Origin: Piper betle
Taxonomy: Eukaryota > Streptophyta > Magnoliopsida > Piperales > Piperaceae
Direction of reading: 5' to 3'
Assembly: GCA_033002965.1 (NCBI GenBank)
Contig: JAURVB010013155.1
Coordinates: forward strand, 1-64,000
DNA length: 64,000 nucleotides
The notes under the pieces were generated by a model. That model was not told the DNA's origin and made no database searches. It was given only the letters and a program-made list of their open reading frames with translations. Position numbers and translations under genes: made by a program. Of this stretch, positions 1 through 13,946 are shown piece by piece. Position 1 is the first letter of the stretch, and every line of letters begins with the position of its first letter.

Positions 1-317
1 CTAGAACTATCAACCCACCCGAAATGCCCGTAACGCATCCTAACGCAATAAACGGCCTAAAACTAATTCTACGATCCATTATATATAAAAATAAAAAAAA
101 TGACTGGCATACTCTCATATATCTGATAACTCATTCTGTTCTGCCGCGTTCAGTGACGTTATCATCATATACTTGGGTACGCATGACCCTCATAGCTCAG
201 TACACGAGACCGGCGTCGGCTCGGTACACGTGTCCTGAAACTGACTCAACTCGAAAAATAACGGTCGACCCGACCGGTTCTGAATATAAAACCCTAACTC
301 GAATCGTGGGTTTTACA
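1..317 (-). mobile_element. Partial long LTR (about 2.8-kb family), cut by window edge
   Basis: On the minus strand this begins TGTAAAACCCACGATTCGAG at 317, which matches the start of the long-LTR family seen complete at 51989, 55450 and 58426. It continues with family-typical sequence (the CACGTGT / CTGAG block and the inverted ATATATGAGAGTATGCC block) to the window start. Only the first part of the LTR is present, so its target duplication cannot be tested. No polypurine tract is visible next to it, so it is not obviously a 3' LTR with its interior to the right. Confidence 0.75.
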
Positions 318-2440
318 CTAGGTTATCAACCTCTATTGATCATAGGTTGCATGACATAATTATAATTGGTATAAGCATTCCATTATGACATCTAATATTA
401 TTTTAGACAAACCTCTTGTGTGGGGATGAAACAATAAAAATGCATGAACTATAGGGTTAGAGCTTGAAGACATTAAGAGTTGAAGATCTTAAATGACAAG
501 CTCAAGAAATTCTTCATAAAAATTGACACCAACCACTTAGAGAGTTCACAATACATTGGACTTATTTTCATCAAAAGGTCTCGATAGAAGTGTTGAACCT
601 TATTTTGATGAGATAACATTGAATACTCTCTAAGTATAATCGAAAGAGCCTACTAACCATCAAAAAAATTAAGATCATCAAGAATCAAGATCATCAAGAG
701 TCTAAGTGAAGAAGAAGCATCAAGCAACAAATGGAAGAAAATCAAGTTTGAAAAATCAAATGAAGGGTTGAAGTGGTGAAGACTCCAGTTACACTTCAAT
801 CAAAGTTTCAGCAATCGAAGACATGAGGTAAAGGTCAATGAAAAATGGACTTCATCCTTAAACTAACCTTCTATTAGTAGTTTGACAACCGAATACCTAG
901 AGCTTGGTTAATAGCCGAGAAGGGACAGAGTTTGGCAAACCTTTGGTTGTGGGTTCAATAGCCGAATTGCTTGGAGGAACCCCTAGGGATAATGTGGTAT
1001 AGAGCGAAGGAGGACTTTGACTAAGCTTCGATCAAGTGGTTTGACTGCTAAAGAAAGTTTGGAAAACCGTGGGGGCTGAGGCAACAGAAGGAATTTGAAG
1101 TTGAAGTAAATTTAGCTATGCTTTGGTTGCGAGTTCGGTAGCCGAAGATTACATGACTAATTTTAAGTGAATGTTTAGTTTGTATTTGGATGATCGGTCA
1201 GAAATCGATTATTATGAAAAAGTTACTAAAACTAGATGTTAAAAATAGCAAAAAAGGGGGATTTTAGCCCCAATGGCTAATATTTTGAAAGAGGTATTAA
1301 AAATTTATAAATAGGGCCTTAGGGAAGTGTTTTGACACATTGTAGATGATGAAGAATGTAAGACTCTCTTGGATTAATTCCTACGTGAGCTAAAGTTTGT
1401 GTTAGGATTGGCTTTACCTATTAGCATGTATTCCCAGATCGATTGATTTTGTACGAAAGAGAGATCTTGTGTATGTTAGGCTTGTTCAAAGGTATTTGAG
1501 CTGATTATAAACCCTCAAGGTGTGGGGAGTGTGTGAATATATTGCCTCAAGTGAGGAGGATGCTTGAAGAGGAGACTCACTTGGCTCCAGCTGTGAGCTT
1601 GTGAAAGAAGATGTAACCTTAAGGTGTTGTTGCTTTAAAAGTGTTTAGAGCTAGTTACAAAAGTCTATTGTCACTCGGAGGTGCTTGAGAAAGAAGGCTC
1701 GTAGCTTGCAAAGCTCCTTGGCAATCAGCGTTAGAGAAGGAAGACTTATTAGAGGATCCTAAGGTGTTAAGAACGCAAACTTTCTTGGCATTTTAGAGGT
1801 GTCTGAGAAGGAGGGTTTGTGCGTACAACGTTTATTAACATTTGGTGCTTGTGAAGGAAGTCTTATTTTTCCTATAAGTTGTACAAATTAGTTGTCACAA
1901 TGAAGCAATGAAGACTTGCTCATTGAAGGATTTGGTTGGTTAGAAGAAAAATTACGAGTTTAGAACCTCTTTAAAAATCATTGCATTCTTTCTTTATGTG
2001 TATTATTTTGATTTGATTTATATACTTTCAGATTTCACTAAGTTCTCTTGTGTTTGACCTGTATACTTTAGAGAACTAAGTGAATCAAAGTTATAATTGT
2101 TTAGTAACTTACATGGTTTGATCAGTTCCCCAACGCAAATAACGTTATAAATTTGAATTTGTGTTATCTCATGCATTACTTATATGAGTTTATTATCTTG
2201 TCATGCTCGTTCACTTGTGCTTACGTTGATTATTTATTTGTAATAATTCTTTCATTGTGCTTATTGATTAATCTTTTATTAGTTACACTTTTATTGTGTT
2301 TAAATTATTTTCATTATAATTTTAAATACTGTACTGGTGACTATACCACATTTTATGGTAGTGAGCAATATAGCCTGTTCAATCGGGTCCAACCAGGTTT
2401 AACGAAATTTAATATATTATATCTAATTTAGTAGTGTATA
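318..2440. other. Gene-free stretch, probably decayed copia LTR sequence
   Basis: I see no conserved protein here. The stretch is made of short purine-rich repeated phrases (variants of GGTTCGGTAGCCGAA at about 880-1150, and GGTGCTTGAGAAGGAGG-like phrases at about 1500-1830). That texture is common in LTRs of large plant copia elements of the SIRE/Maximus type. No boundaries or target duplication were found, so the assignment is a guess from texture only. Confidence 0.3.
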
Positions 2441-3860
2441 TGAAATGCTTACGATTTTAAAATTTTCAAAAGTGCATTTATTAAACAAAATTAATAAAAA
2501 TTTCAATTGCTTTCCTTAGCCTCTATCATCTTATCCTAATAAATTATTATTCAACATTTTCAAAAGTCTAATTTTATGTTATTTATGACTTATTGTTTTT
2601 TAATTGTAAAACTTTTTATTTTATATTTTCTCTAATTTGTACAACAAAATGTATAATTTTTTAAAAAATAAATCTTAAAATTTATTGTCAAACTTAATTA
2701 AATTTAATAAGTTTGAAATTTTAATATGGCTTTGTTGAAAAATAAAGCATATGTAATAGAAGGAATTATTTGAAAGAAACACTCTAAAACCAATCTAAAA
2801 TACTAAAAAATTCATTTAAAGAGGATTTTAAAAATATTAGATACATTTTAGGATGGATTTTATAAAAAGAAAAAGAATGCCCATGGAAGGGGGGGGGGAA
2901 TTATACTATAGCATTCTTTGTTCAATGTACTATATTTCAGTTTTTGCCTAAAATATTGCCTTGAACCGGACTAGACTACTAATTGAAAACGGAACCAAAC
3001 CAAAATTAAATTATCAAATTATCAATTTAGTTTGGTTGCAAATCAATTTGGTTCGATTTTCGATATGGGTAAACTGTTTATTAATATTTTGGTTCAGTAC
3101 CAAACCAAATAATCTCATTTTTTAAAAATATTGTAAAATCTACTTTTTTATGTCAATTAAAATAATGATATAATAGTTATTAAATAATTAAATAAATTTA
3201 TTTTTTTAACAACTTATGATATAATTTGATTATTTGGTTACCGAACTGTATCAACCATTATATTTTGGTTTAATTTGGTTTGGTTTTATGAGAAATTCGG
3301 AAATCCGGCGGTCGAATGCAATTCAATTCCGTCCGACTGCTCTTCCCTAGATTCGTGCGCGTGCGAGTATCTTTTAGAGTTTCCAGTATTTTTTTTAGTT
3401 ACATCAGATTTTTGGCGGATGGTTAGTGATGACTTGAGGATCTTTCCTTGGGATTGTCCTCTTGCTATAACGCAGAAGCTATCATCTCAAGTTGGTAATG
3501 ATATATCTCGTATATATGGAGTTGAGATTGTAGCTTGATGATCCGAAGCAACAAAATTAGTTTGGGCAATTGTTATCCTTCTTTATTTCTAATGTCTTAG
3601 ACTCTTAATACTGCTTCAGAAGAGGCAATGTGATCACTTGTATATGTTTGCTGCAAAAAAAATACATGTACCTCCCATGACGATAGATATACTTTCTTCC
3701 ACGTTGGAGTGGGAGCTTGACAAAGAAACCAAGCCAAAGCACAAACATTTATTTAATCTTGTAACTCTGATACATGTTACAAATTATTATTCCCACTCTA
3801 CAGACACATCTTAACAAGAGAAGCAAATCATGGATAGACTAAAATTACACCAACATAAAA
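2441..3860. other. AT-rich intergenic DNA with a possible MITE
   Basis: 2441-2940 is plain AT-rich sequence with a 10-G run near 2890. About 2955-3290 carries repeated AACCGGA / ACCAAACCAAAA / TTTGGTTTGG phrases on both strands, the usual look of a hAT-type MITE, but I could not fix its termini. 3300-3540 is less AT-rich and has an 87-codon open frame without recognisable similarity. 3541-3860 is the 3' flank of the convergent PhzF-like gene. Confidence 0.35.
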
Positions 3861-6320
3861 TTAGCCCAACAGAGATCCTTTCATAACAGTCACAGCTTCA
3901 CCTCTCATCAGCACTCGCTGTGTTTCCACATCCAGATGAAGATCAAGAACTCCACCCCTTGACGATGCCTAGCACAGAAAAATAAGTTCATGCAAAGATG
4001 GTAAAGAAGAATGGGGAGAGAAGATATACACGCACATTACAGAGATATATAAACCTGGTAAGCAATAAAATCAGATTTTCCAAGCTTTTTGCTCCAATAG
4101 TTCACCAGTGCACAATGAGCACTCCCGCAAACAGGATCCTGGAAGACGTTAGCTATGTAAGCACAGTATAACAAAATGTTCGGGTGTATGTCTTGCTTTC
4201 CCTGTTGCTTACTCTTCTAATGTTTTTAAGCAATTATAACATCTAAGATGCTAAGTGGTTATATTAAAACTAAGAAACCAACGGCACGCTCAAGCTAACC
4301 GCAGATAAGGTGATAACAGTCATGGCCTAAAATCAAGAGAAATAGCACATAAGAGTCCATATTCCTTGTCAACAATGGAGAGAAATGCTGCAGTAGGATC
4401 CATATCACCATCACATCTCATATACTCATTTTTCCCAATGAGGTCGTTCAATTTAAAAATTAAGTCCAATAAGTGCAAGTAATGTTCATTCATATGGTAG
4501 AGAAGACTTGTGAAAATCTTTAAAAAAAAACTGAAACTAAGCAACTTCCTAATTACAAAGCAATTACTGCCACTTCAATGGATTTTGACAAGGTCCTGCT
4601 ATTTTTCCTTATTCTTTCCGACATCTTCAAAGACACTAATATTTCACTTTCTCGGAGTCCAAAATTAACTCAAGAAGCTGTCCAATTGACAACCATCAAG
4701 ATAGCTAAAAGATTATTTGAACATACAGGTATCAATCCATGCACTGACTTTGTTAACATATGTTTGTCTAACTATTTTCTTCTCCAATCAATGTTTGGCA
4801 ATCCCCAAGATATAAGATTAATCCAATATAAGCATGTGGAAGTGTAAAAATTTTCAATTAAGTCAAAGTGGAAGTGAAATGCTTACCATGCTAAAAATAT
4901 GTCAGTTAAGATGCTTACCTCATTTATACCAAGCTTTGGACAGAAAAATCGAGAGCAAATATCATATCCTGATCCTGGTGGAGCTAGCCCGGTGATGATT
5001 ACACCGCGTTGTACAGGACACTTAGCTAGTTCATCAAAGTTGGGAAGCACTTCGGCCACAACCTTTCCAGATGACAATTCCACCTGCCAAGGAATGAAAA
5101 TATAATCCTATAAATATATGTTGGCACCAAATAGTTGCAAATTAAATATGGTTCAACCCTTAGTATACAATATATACATAAACTTGACCATGGAAAGTTC
5201 AGGGAAACAACCACAAATGATTTGTCTTCGAAAGCAGTTCACCAGTATGGGAGGCCAAAAGGTAAGGGCAATATACTAAAAAGAGGGAGGAATTTTCCGA
5301 CAAGTTAATCCAACTACAACAACTTGCAGAGAAATCAACAATGTCACAAACATATATTTTCCATTTTTTTAAAAAAAATTGTTAATACTGTCTAACACCA
5401 AAACATGAACATGGATATACCAAGCCGATGTTTAAGAGCAGCAATGTGAACATAAGTTTTATGCAAGAAGCACAAGCTATAAAACTTGTAACTACTTTTT
5501 CATCAACCTAATCACAACTAATCTGATTCCAGGAAGCAAAAACTAGAACAACAACGAAAAATGATTTCAACAATTGGAGAACTCAAACAAAAATAAAGAA
5601 GAGTATGACAGTGAATTACAATTAAATCACTGCAGCCAGCAGCCATCTTCATATCAACAATTGCTTCTCCATTCAAAGTCTTGGGTATAGACAGATCATC
5701 TTCGGATTTGCAGTCATTAATAGAGATGGCCGGAAAATCCAACTCAATCCACAAACGCACTTTCCCAACACCATTCGAAGCACCAACCCCATCCAATCCA
5801 GTTGCCTTATCAATCCTCTTAGCAGACAAAACTCCAGACAGAGACAAGAACTCAACTACGCCACCCCTCACCATTCCAGACGAAAACAAGAAATGGGCAG
5901 CTGCCAGAGTCGCATGACCACACAGGTCCACCTGCAACCACACGCCACCTACGGCATAATCCAAAAGAAAAAATCGATGCTTTGCCAGCTACCGAAGTAC
6001 AAAGAAGAAGCTGACCTCGACCACCGGAGTGAACCACCTGATGTGGAACCTGGGAATGCCGCTCTCCCCGCCGCCGCACGAAGCAAGAAGGCGGTTTCGG
6101 AGATGTTGAACTCCCTGGCCACAGCAAGAAGCCATTCGTCGTCCCTCTCCTCGTCCAACAAGCATATAGCCGCCGGGTTGCCTTTGAAGGGAGTGGAGGT
6201 GAAAGCGTCGATCTGGTCGGAGAAGTAGCATTAAAACAAAGCAGGAGAGATTGGTGAGGAGAAGGTGGAGAAGGAGAGGCAACATCCTACCACGGCGTAT
6301 GGAACTGGGCTTCTCTCCAT
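3861..6320 (-). CDS. PhzF-like isomerase family protein (phenazine biosynthesis PhzC/PhzF family)
   Basis: Six exons read on the minus strand: 6320-6291, 6212-6016, 5931-5620, 5083-4919, 4138-4055 and 3968-3861 (TAA). All introns are GT-AG. The product is about 298 residues, the usual PhzF size. Visible family motifs are DAFTSTPFKGNPAA near the N-terminus, NISETAF (Glu is the catalytic acid/base in characterised PhzF), RFHIRWFTPV, VDLCGHATLAAAHFLF, and GINE|DPVCGSAHCALVNYW across an exon junction. The start is ATG at 6320: exon 1 codes only ten residues (MERSPVPYAV), and no ATG precedes IDAF in exon 2. Exon 2 is 197 bp, one base short: the frame changes at the C run 6066-6069 (GGGG in the gene), between ETAFLL and RFHIRWF. 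Either one G is missing in this sequence or the allele is broken. In plants these enzymes are uncharacterised isomerase-fold proteins, so the substrate is unknown. Confidence 0.85.
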
Positions 6321-7942
6321 TCTCCGATAGACTTTTCGGCGAGAATCGCCGGAGTATTGTTTTTCCGGCGGGGTTGGTTCAAGTTGTTGAGTCAATGCAC
6401 GTATGATGTTATATGCTGGTTGCCTTCTTCTCTATTTATAGGGTGTTTGGTTTATTATTATTTTTTCTCCCTTTTTTTCTTTCATTTGTCAATAAATTTA
6501 TAGGGTAGATGTCTGTTTTTCAACGTTGTCTTATTTCTTTCATTTGATCAATAAATTTATATGGTAAAGTTGTGTTTTATCTTTTTAGGTTGTATTTAAA
6601 TAAAGTGACAATCACTTCTTTTTCATCAAAGAATCGTTCTATTATTAAATTATTAAATTTTTTGTATTAATTTCGATTAAAATGGATATGAGCAAGGCTC
6701 GTTAATACAAAAGGGCTTTGTGGACTTAAGGACATAAAAAATAGGTGGGGTTCACATAAAAAAATTTAATAAATTAAGAAATGAGCCGAAAGTTGAAAAC
6801 CAAATATAACATTTATCTTAAAATATATAACATTTTAATTTGATGCGATTGAATTTAAGATGAAAAATGTATTTTTAAGCAAAAAAAGAAAATGTTTAAT
6901 AAAACAGCATTTTTCAAAAATTTCTTTGATAATAAAATATCGCAAGCCAAGTGGTCAAGCGCATGGGCTTAGCCGCCAATCTGTACTCAACGTCCCGCAT
7001 TGGTGCTTGAAAATCTTCGGCTGCTCTACATTTCTCATTTTTTAAAAAACAAGAATTTTTCGTAATAAAACCATCCCAAAATTTGGCAAGATAAAAGGCT
7101 CCAAGTAATGCACCAATCCAACAACCAATCTGTCATTTCTTACTTTCTTCTCTCGAGTTTTAAAATACCAAAATGATTCTTATGTGCATATACCTTTAAA
7201 CACTCCAAATAATATTATAAATCACTTGCAAAGCTTAAAAATATTCTGGGCAAGTCTGGGATGGAGTTTAAGGGGCACGAGTAAAAAAACTCATCCATGC
7301 ACTTAACAATAAACGTTTGAAAATAAAATTTTACTCTAGCTAAGCAATACTTTTGGGTGTATTATTCTTTGTCTCAGGAGTCAGGTATTAGTATCACTCC
7401 TGAACAAATTAGCATCATTTAAAACACACAGGCAAGGAGTTGGTACAACAGTGGGACAAAGGAAAACAAAGAAAACTTGCACGGCAAGTAGAGGACTTGG
7501 ACTGGCTTTTGGCTAAGAATTGGTCCATTTAAAAATGCTATGAAACAAGATTGCAATAGAAGTTTAAAAATGGAAGTAAATAAAATAAGCATGGACCATA
7601 TTGTCATAGTCTTGAAACGCCAAGAATGAATCAAAATATTAGACTGAACAGAAATATAAATATTTGCATCTCAAATAAGAAATATTACTAAGTACATGCA
7701 CATAATAGACCAAGTAGTTTGATTATATGAATCAACTTTATCAACATGATTCAGAGGAACTTCTCCATAGTCTGATTTCATTTTCGATGTACTTGTAATC
7801 TTTAACAACTTTCCATTGTTTTATCATCCAACTCTTTGTTTTTGTTCTTTTTCTTTTCTTCAACGTTGTTTACAGTTACACCTTTTCAATCATTATACCT
7901 TCATCATATCAAGACTATCAAGAAAAAAAGAAAACAATGAAT
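6321..7942. other. Intergenic region between PhzF-like and TVP38-like genes
   Basis: Contains the 5' flank of the PhzF-like gene (immediately right of 6320) and the 3' flank of the TVP38-like gene. The sequence is AT-rich. I see no conserved coding sequence, and the short open frames at 6860-7045 and 7419-7634 look random. Confidence 0.5.
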
Positions 7943-10900
7943 CTACTTTTCACGATCATCACTAGTTGAACTTGGATCGACCTGGATAATAAGAGTCTGG
8001 TGCAGACCTGATGAAGGATTGGCTGAAACAGGTAATCCTGGTACACCTACAAGTCCACCCATATCGGGGTTCTCTGCCAACGCCTTGTCCAGAGCAGACT
8101 TTGCAACCTTAGTGACACAGACTATCAGACCCGCTACATTCAGAGAGAAAATAAGTTAAAACTCAAAAAGATATGTTTCATATGAAACTTCGATTGCAGA
8201 TTAAAGATAATCTTATTTTTCAAGCCATTAAGGCATTAACAAACACTTGAGCTTCAATCAAAAAAGCAGTATTTACAGTGCATTAGATCTGGTTTAAGTA
8301 ACAATGCCATTTTTGAAGTTCTAAGAGGTTTCTAACTATAACCTAATGCCTCACCTGATATTAGAAGACCCAAAACAATGAAGACCTGCAGACATAGTGG
8401 AATTATATAAGAACTGAATTTAAAATAATAATAACAATAATAATAATAATAATGAAATTGATATAAAATGTCAAAATATGCAATACCCAGCGAGTTTTTG
8501 AGATCTCACTCCACCCATGAGTAACGTCAGATAGATCCTTGAGAGTGGTTCCAACATACACTAAAGTAAGGGTCATAGGCTGCAATTTGAAAGGTAAATA
8601 CTTTCAGGAGAAAGAAGCCAGCCACACAACTCAAAAAACCCACTTCTCCTTCACATAACCACCAAAGTAAAAAACTCATGATACTGACTAGAGAAGGCAA
8701 AAGATGATTTATCTACTTCCATTTAATCAAAGAAAAGTGACATCATAGATTTGAAGCTTTTACTAGTCAAATGCTAGTTCACAAATATAAAATCGCCCCC
8801 ATGGCCAACAAAAGAAGAAAATGTATCTTCCTTTATAGCTGACACAATTTTTGTGATAAAACTAATCCTCTTCACTCCCTCACTCTGTCGCAAAGATAGT
8901 CTTAAACAATGTACCAAAATCAGAATGGACCAAAAACCATGCAATGAACTAACATACAATTTTTCCACTTATCCTGAACAGTACAAAGTAGCTGGTCCCA
9001 AAATTCGTGTGCCAACAAACCACCAAAGCAGTCATGTTGTGTAGAAACCGAGCAGCACTATTAGCCAAAGGTCACACTTTGATCAACTGAAGCCCTTGTA
9101 TGCTCATGGTTATTTTTTTCTTGCCCAATATTTTTATTTACTATGACATTTTGTTCAAGAAATCGCATAAAAAATAGCACACCAAGTGCTCACTTAAAAA
9201 CAAAATCTGGTGCATCTTACATCAGTAGTAAATCACTTCACACCATCATAGAGACTTCATATTAAAACTTCAAATCAAATGCGGGCCATCAGACAAAAAA
9301 TCCTTACAATAATCCTTTGCTTGCAAAGTCATACAGTTAGTGTATTATTAGTTTTTTACCATGTGAAAGAGAACTGTGGTGCATCATAACTCAGTTGATA
9401 ATCAAAATGTTATAACTTTCTGATGATTTAAGAAGCCTATAATTTAGTTCAGTTAAAGATATCAATTACATGGTCTCTGGATTGGTCCAGGAACCAGGCA
9501 AACCGGCAAAATAATCACCAAACTTCTAGCTTACTTGATACTTTGCAGGCAACAGATTTGCAAGTAATGAAATGGCCACCATATAAGACTCTAAGGCCAG
9601 CATAGGGTTTCTTTCTAAAATCATTGTAAGCAATACACAAAGTCCTCATTTCAAACATGTCTTTCTCATTCAATAGATTCAGTATTCAATCAAGGAATGG
9701 ATAAATTACGAAAATTTATAGTTCACAGAAACCGTTTATCCCTACTAAGAAAGCCATGCAAAAAATCATACCATCATTCCAATCCATGAAGCCAGCATGT
9801 ACTCCATGATGGGAACGGGTGTGACGGAAAGAAGGTAATTAAGCATGTTAAATGGGAGGAAGGGAACAAGTCTGAGCAGTAGAACAATCTACAGCGAATA
9901 ATAAAGCATTAGACAGATTAATGAAAGAAAAATTATGTGCAAAAAATAAAAATATGAAATAAAAGATATCCTTCATACCTTAAAGCCAGATCTTTGTATT
10001 GCAATAGCAACAGCCTGAAATCGGGGATAGTCCTTTAACTTAGACATGACATATGACCTCCCAATCTGCACTAAAGTAACAGCATGTGATGCTTTAGAAG
10101 CTTGGCTAAAAATAGAGCACCAAGGTTGGCAATTCATAGTAAACCAAAGGATAGACATAAGAAAAGCGGAAGGAAAGAATAAAAAAAAATTAAAAAGTTC
10201 TTTCACAATAAAAAACGTAAATGAAATCAGACATAATTTACATTCAGTGTACTTTCACATTCCGTTGAAAAATTGTCTTTAATATATATGAGGACAGAGA
10301 TAAGAGCCCACCGTTCTACCCAGAAGGAAAGCTGCAGTTGCGCCAATGGTTGCACCAATAGAATCAGCTATGAAACCAATTGGTAACCCAAATAGATATC
10401 CACCTCCAAGCTAGAATTTGATCAATAAATTAACAACTGACAATAATAATTGAAAAGCCAAAGAGAAGCTCAGCTATTTTGCCTCTTAATATTTCAAAAG
10501 ATTATACAACACATGACCAAATAGTAGGAAATATCAACATAAAACAATTCACAAACGCATGAAAAAGGCATTTGCACACCAGTATGCATGTATACGCTTC
10601 TTTACTGGTCAAAATTTATGTCAATGTTAAAAGAAGCCAGTTCTGCGCAAAAATTATTGTTTGGTTCCTGATCCTAATCGAACCTGAGCTGCTATAGGAT
10701 TGATAAAATAAAATAGCTAACATAAACAGAAGCAAATGAAAAGTAAAAATATATTGATGATTAGAGGAATTGTAAGAACAATAGACAAAGACAATGAGAC
10801 TTAAATATGTCCATCACCAAAAAAAGGATTAAACACTATAAAATTTTTAGAAAATTGTACAACCTAGAGAAAATGACTGTACTGCTTACAGTGAGAATGG

Positions 10901-11835
10901 AAGCAGGAACTGCCAGAATGGTCAAAGGGATATATGCAATTGCCCTACCATATTAAGAAACACCCATGAGTATCAAACATTTCAACATCTAATAGAGTAA
11001 TCCATACATTTGGCTTTAAACTTACAGGACTAATGGACCCCATCCGCCAAGATCATTTTCAATCCAAAGCAAAAAATCCTTCAAAACCTGAGCAACAAAA
11101 TCTATAAGAATATGAAAATTGCACTAGAGACCAAAGCACAGAATGGCAAATAATTTTACACAAATCCACGTATTAAGTGTCAAATGGAGGAGATGATAGA
11201 TGATGTAAGAACAAATAGTAAAAGAAAATAGAAAACAACCCTGTAAATCATTCGACAAGTTGTGAAATAACAACAATTAGCCAATCCCTTCTACTTCATT
11301 AGAATGCTTTTAATGAGAAAGAAATTCTGCAATACAAATGGAATAATTGTACTCGTTAAACTCACAAAGCATGCTTGGAATTTTTTTATCCTAAAATCTG
11401 TAGAGGTGATTGAAACAATAGACTAGTTTCAAATATCCCAAACTCAACAAAGTGTTTTTTTAGCATAAGCAAACATAACGATTTCATGATTTCATTTATA
11501 AAAGCTCTAATATCGATTATAAAAGTTAGTATTTCTTCCTTTTTTTCTTTTTTTGCATCATGGACATTCTCAACACATATCAATGGTCTACTAAAACTAA
11601 AATAAAGCTAAAAATTGAGCTAATGAACCATTTTTAGCTGATATGGAGCAAATTAAGCGGAGCGGCGAAAAGATCGAAAAGCTACAACCTTTTCAACTGG
11701 GAGTGTAAGACAGGCGGTGGTAATGGCGGCGACGAGGAGGCTCAAGATAGCGGCGCGGAAAAGAGAGGACCACGAAATGGCCATGGCCAACCGTCGACGC
11801 CAAGGTCTGCATTTCTCCTCGTCGTCGGCCGCCAT
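7943..11835 (-). CDS. TVP38/TMEM64 family membrane protein (VTT / SNARE-associated domain)
   Basis: Nine exons on the minus strand: 11835-11689, 11087-11026, 10944-10890, 10410-10312, 10065-9979, 9888-9772, 8579-8487, 8385-8355 and 8133-7943 (TAG). All junctions are GT-AG and all phases agree, giving 294 codons, 293 residues, with no defect. The N-terminus has charged residues and then one hydrophobic segment (about residues 20-43) ending LTLPVEK. The VTT domain follows: DFLLWIENDLGGWGPLVL, AIAYIPLTILAVPASILT, LGGGYLFGLPIGFIADSIG and IGRSYVMSKLKDYPRFQAV, then LLRLVPFLPFNMLNYLLSV. A hydrophobic segment spans exons 8-9, and the tail is polar (ends SSTSDDREK). DedA/VTT proteins act in endomembranes, and some characterised members are lipid scramblases; the exact role of this one is not shown by sequence. 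The start is the first in-frame ATG of the GC-rich first exon. Confidence 0.93.
8427..8452. repeat. AAT-type microsatellite
   Basis: A short ATA/AAT trinucleotide run with one interruption, lying in the intron between exons 7 and 8 of the TVP38-like gene. Confidence 0.8.
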
Positions 11836-12069
11836 CTCCTCCTTCCCCGGCCACCTCGCCCTAAGCCCTAAATTTGCCAGATTTCTTCCCTCTTCCGCTC
11901 CCCCACCCCTCGCCTTCGCTGGAGATCAATCCTCTCCAAGCCCCGCCACCGCCCCTGCCCACCACCACTGACTCCGCCACGACCGACAAGCCAATTCCGC
12001 CGCCGCCTCCCTTGGACTGAGGATTGCCGGCGCCGGAGGAGGAGATCGTCGCCGGCGAGTTGATCGTAG

Positions 12070-13740
12070 TAGTAGGCTAGTAGCTAACCCAGCTACCGAT
12101 GGGCTTTTCAATCTGAGCCGTCCATCGGAATGGGTGCCCTTATCAGCAATTTAATTGGTGAAAATAAGTCAGTATGCTTTACTATAAATTAAATTGACCA
12201 TTTCCCAACTCTAATTTAATCGAAACTAACAAAGGAGCCGACATTTCTTTAAATATATTTTATATTTTTATTTTATGATTAAACTCTAATTTAAAAATAT
12301 AATTTTTAAAAAAATTCTATCCCAAATTAAAGGTCAAGTTTATTTATATAATAAAATAAATAATTGATTAATTTAAATTAATATAAACTATCCTACTTAA
12401 TTTAAAGTCAATCCTTACACAGATCATGCGTGGCTACTCCAATAAAAATATTAATTTTATAAAAAAATTAAGGTGGGTTGTTCCTCGTATATAGTTTATA
12501 TACTAGCTATATATTTTTTTTAAAATAGAGACTGTTTAATATATTATCAAGTGGCCGGATAAATACAAATTATTTGAAAAATAAAATTTAATTAAAATAT
12601 TAAAATTATCTGTAAATTTTAAAAAAACTAAGGCAACTAAAGTTACCCCCTTAGTAGTGGTTAACTTCCCATATAAGGTGGCAATCTGGCCACCCTTGAC
12701 TATGGGGTGAATAGATTATCCGTCCCGAACATGGGGTACGTAAATTTGACCGCTCGTAAACTTGCCAACGCATACCATTTCCCCCCCTTTTTTCTTCTGA
12801 GGGCGGGTAGCCAGATTCGGCTCTTGCTACTTGGTGACTATTAAAATAACAAGATTTTTTTATTTAAAGGTAATTTTGGTATTATAATTAAATTTATCAT
12901 TTTCTGGTAATTTATTTTAATCCTCCCAATATCTATTAATATCAAAATTTATCTCCTTTTTTATGATAAAAACACTTTCTCCTGTAAAATTCAATTGTGG
13001 GTATTATATAATAGTGTTCGTATACACGGGAAAGAAAAGAAGCATAATTAAGAGGTTGATACATTTTATTTTTTTAAGACATCAATATGACTTATTTTGA
13101 GATTTTTAAAAAAAACACTAATTTAAAATTATTTTAAAAATATTTTTTAGCACAATTACTATGAAAATTAAATAAAAAGGTTAAAAGTATTAAGCTAATT
13201 AAATTTATAAGTACGTTAATTATTTTATTTTTATATTTATCACGTGCATTTCAAGTAACAAAATTTATTAAATTACTTTAAATAAGAGTTATACCTCGTA
13301 TAAATTATACTAGCCGCAGCTTATATGAATTGTGGCTTTTATATATAAGGTTCTTTATAATAACTTAGAAATAGTGCTAGAGTGGACATTTAAGGGATAA
13401 AGAAATTGCCTCGATTTATTACTCATGCATTCGATGTTGCATGCTTCTAACGCCGTTGAAACATTGAGGTAAATTTTGATTACTCTAATAAGGGGTAAAG
13501 GTGGCAAAAAAAATGATAGTATTTTTTAAAGAGTGTTTCTTAATTAAAATAAGACTTGCTTGATTTCAAAATTACTTAAAAGATATTTTTGTTCTTAATT
13601 AAAATAAATATCAATTATTTTATTTTATCATAAACGGTATTATTTAAAAATTTCAAATTAAACCAAATTTAATTAAGTATTTTAAACAAATGCCATATAC
13701 ACAACAATTCATTCCTGTCCAAGTAGCTAGCTTAAGTAAC
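12070..13740. other. AT-rich intergenic DNA
   Basis: Lies between the divergent TVP38-like and eight-cysteine genes. I see no conserved coding sequence, no terminal inverted repeats and no clear repeat structure. It presumably holds the promoters of both flanking genes. Confidence 0.5.
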
Positions 13741-13946
13741 CCAACCCCAGCGCCGTCTTTCATCAACTTCTTTGCGATCATTCAAGGTGGATGAGCAACT
13801 GCTCGGTAATCACCCACACTCAAATAATGACTATATATCAAGACAGGAAGTTGATTCATCATCCCTACGTTTTCGATTAACTAATCACTCATTAATCACT
13901 CACACCATGCAAGCCCTCCAAACGCCTTCCCATCACGAACCCACCA

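Noticed and set aside
2153..2431. 92-codon hydrophobic open frame
   Set aside because: AT-rich sequence produces Leu/Ile/Phe-rich random frames; no conserved motif or gene context.
4578..4847. 89-codon plus-strand frame inside the PhzF-like intron
   Set aside because: No similarity to known proteins, lies wholly in an intron, and composition is intron-like.
6945..7020. A-box-like CAAGTGGTCAAGCG suggesting a tRNA or SINE head
   Set aside because: No B-box, no cloverleaf pairing and no downstream A-rich SINE tail were seen.
8003..8030. CTGATGA...GAAAC spacing like a hammerhead core
   Set aside because: It is the complement of coding sequence in the TVP38-like last exon, and stem II would have only two base pairs.
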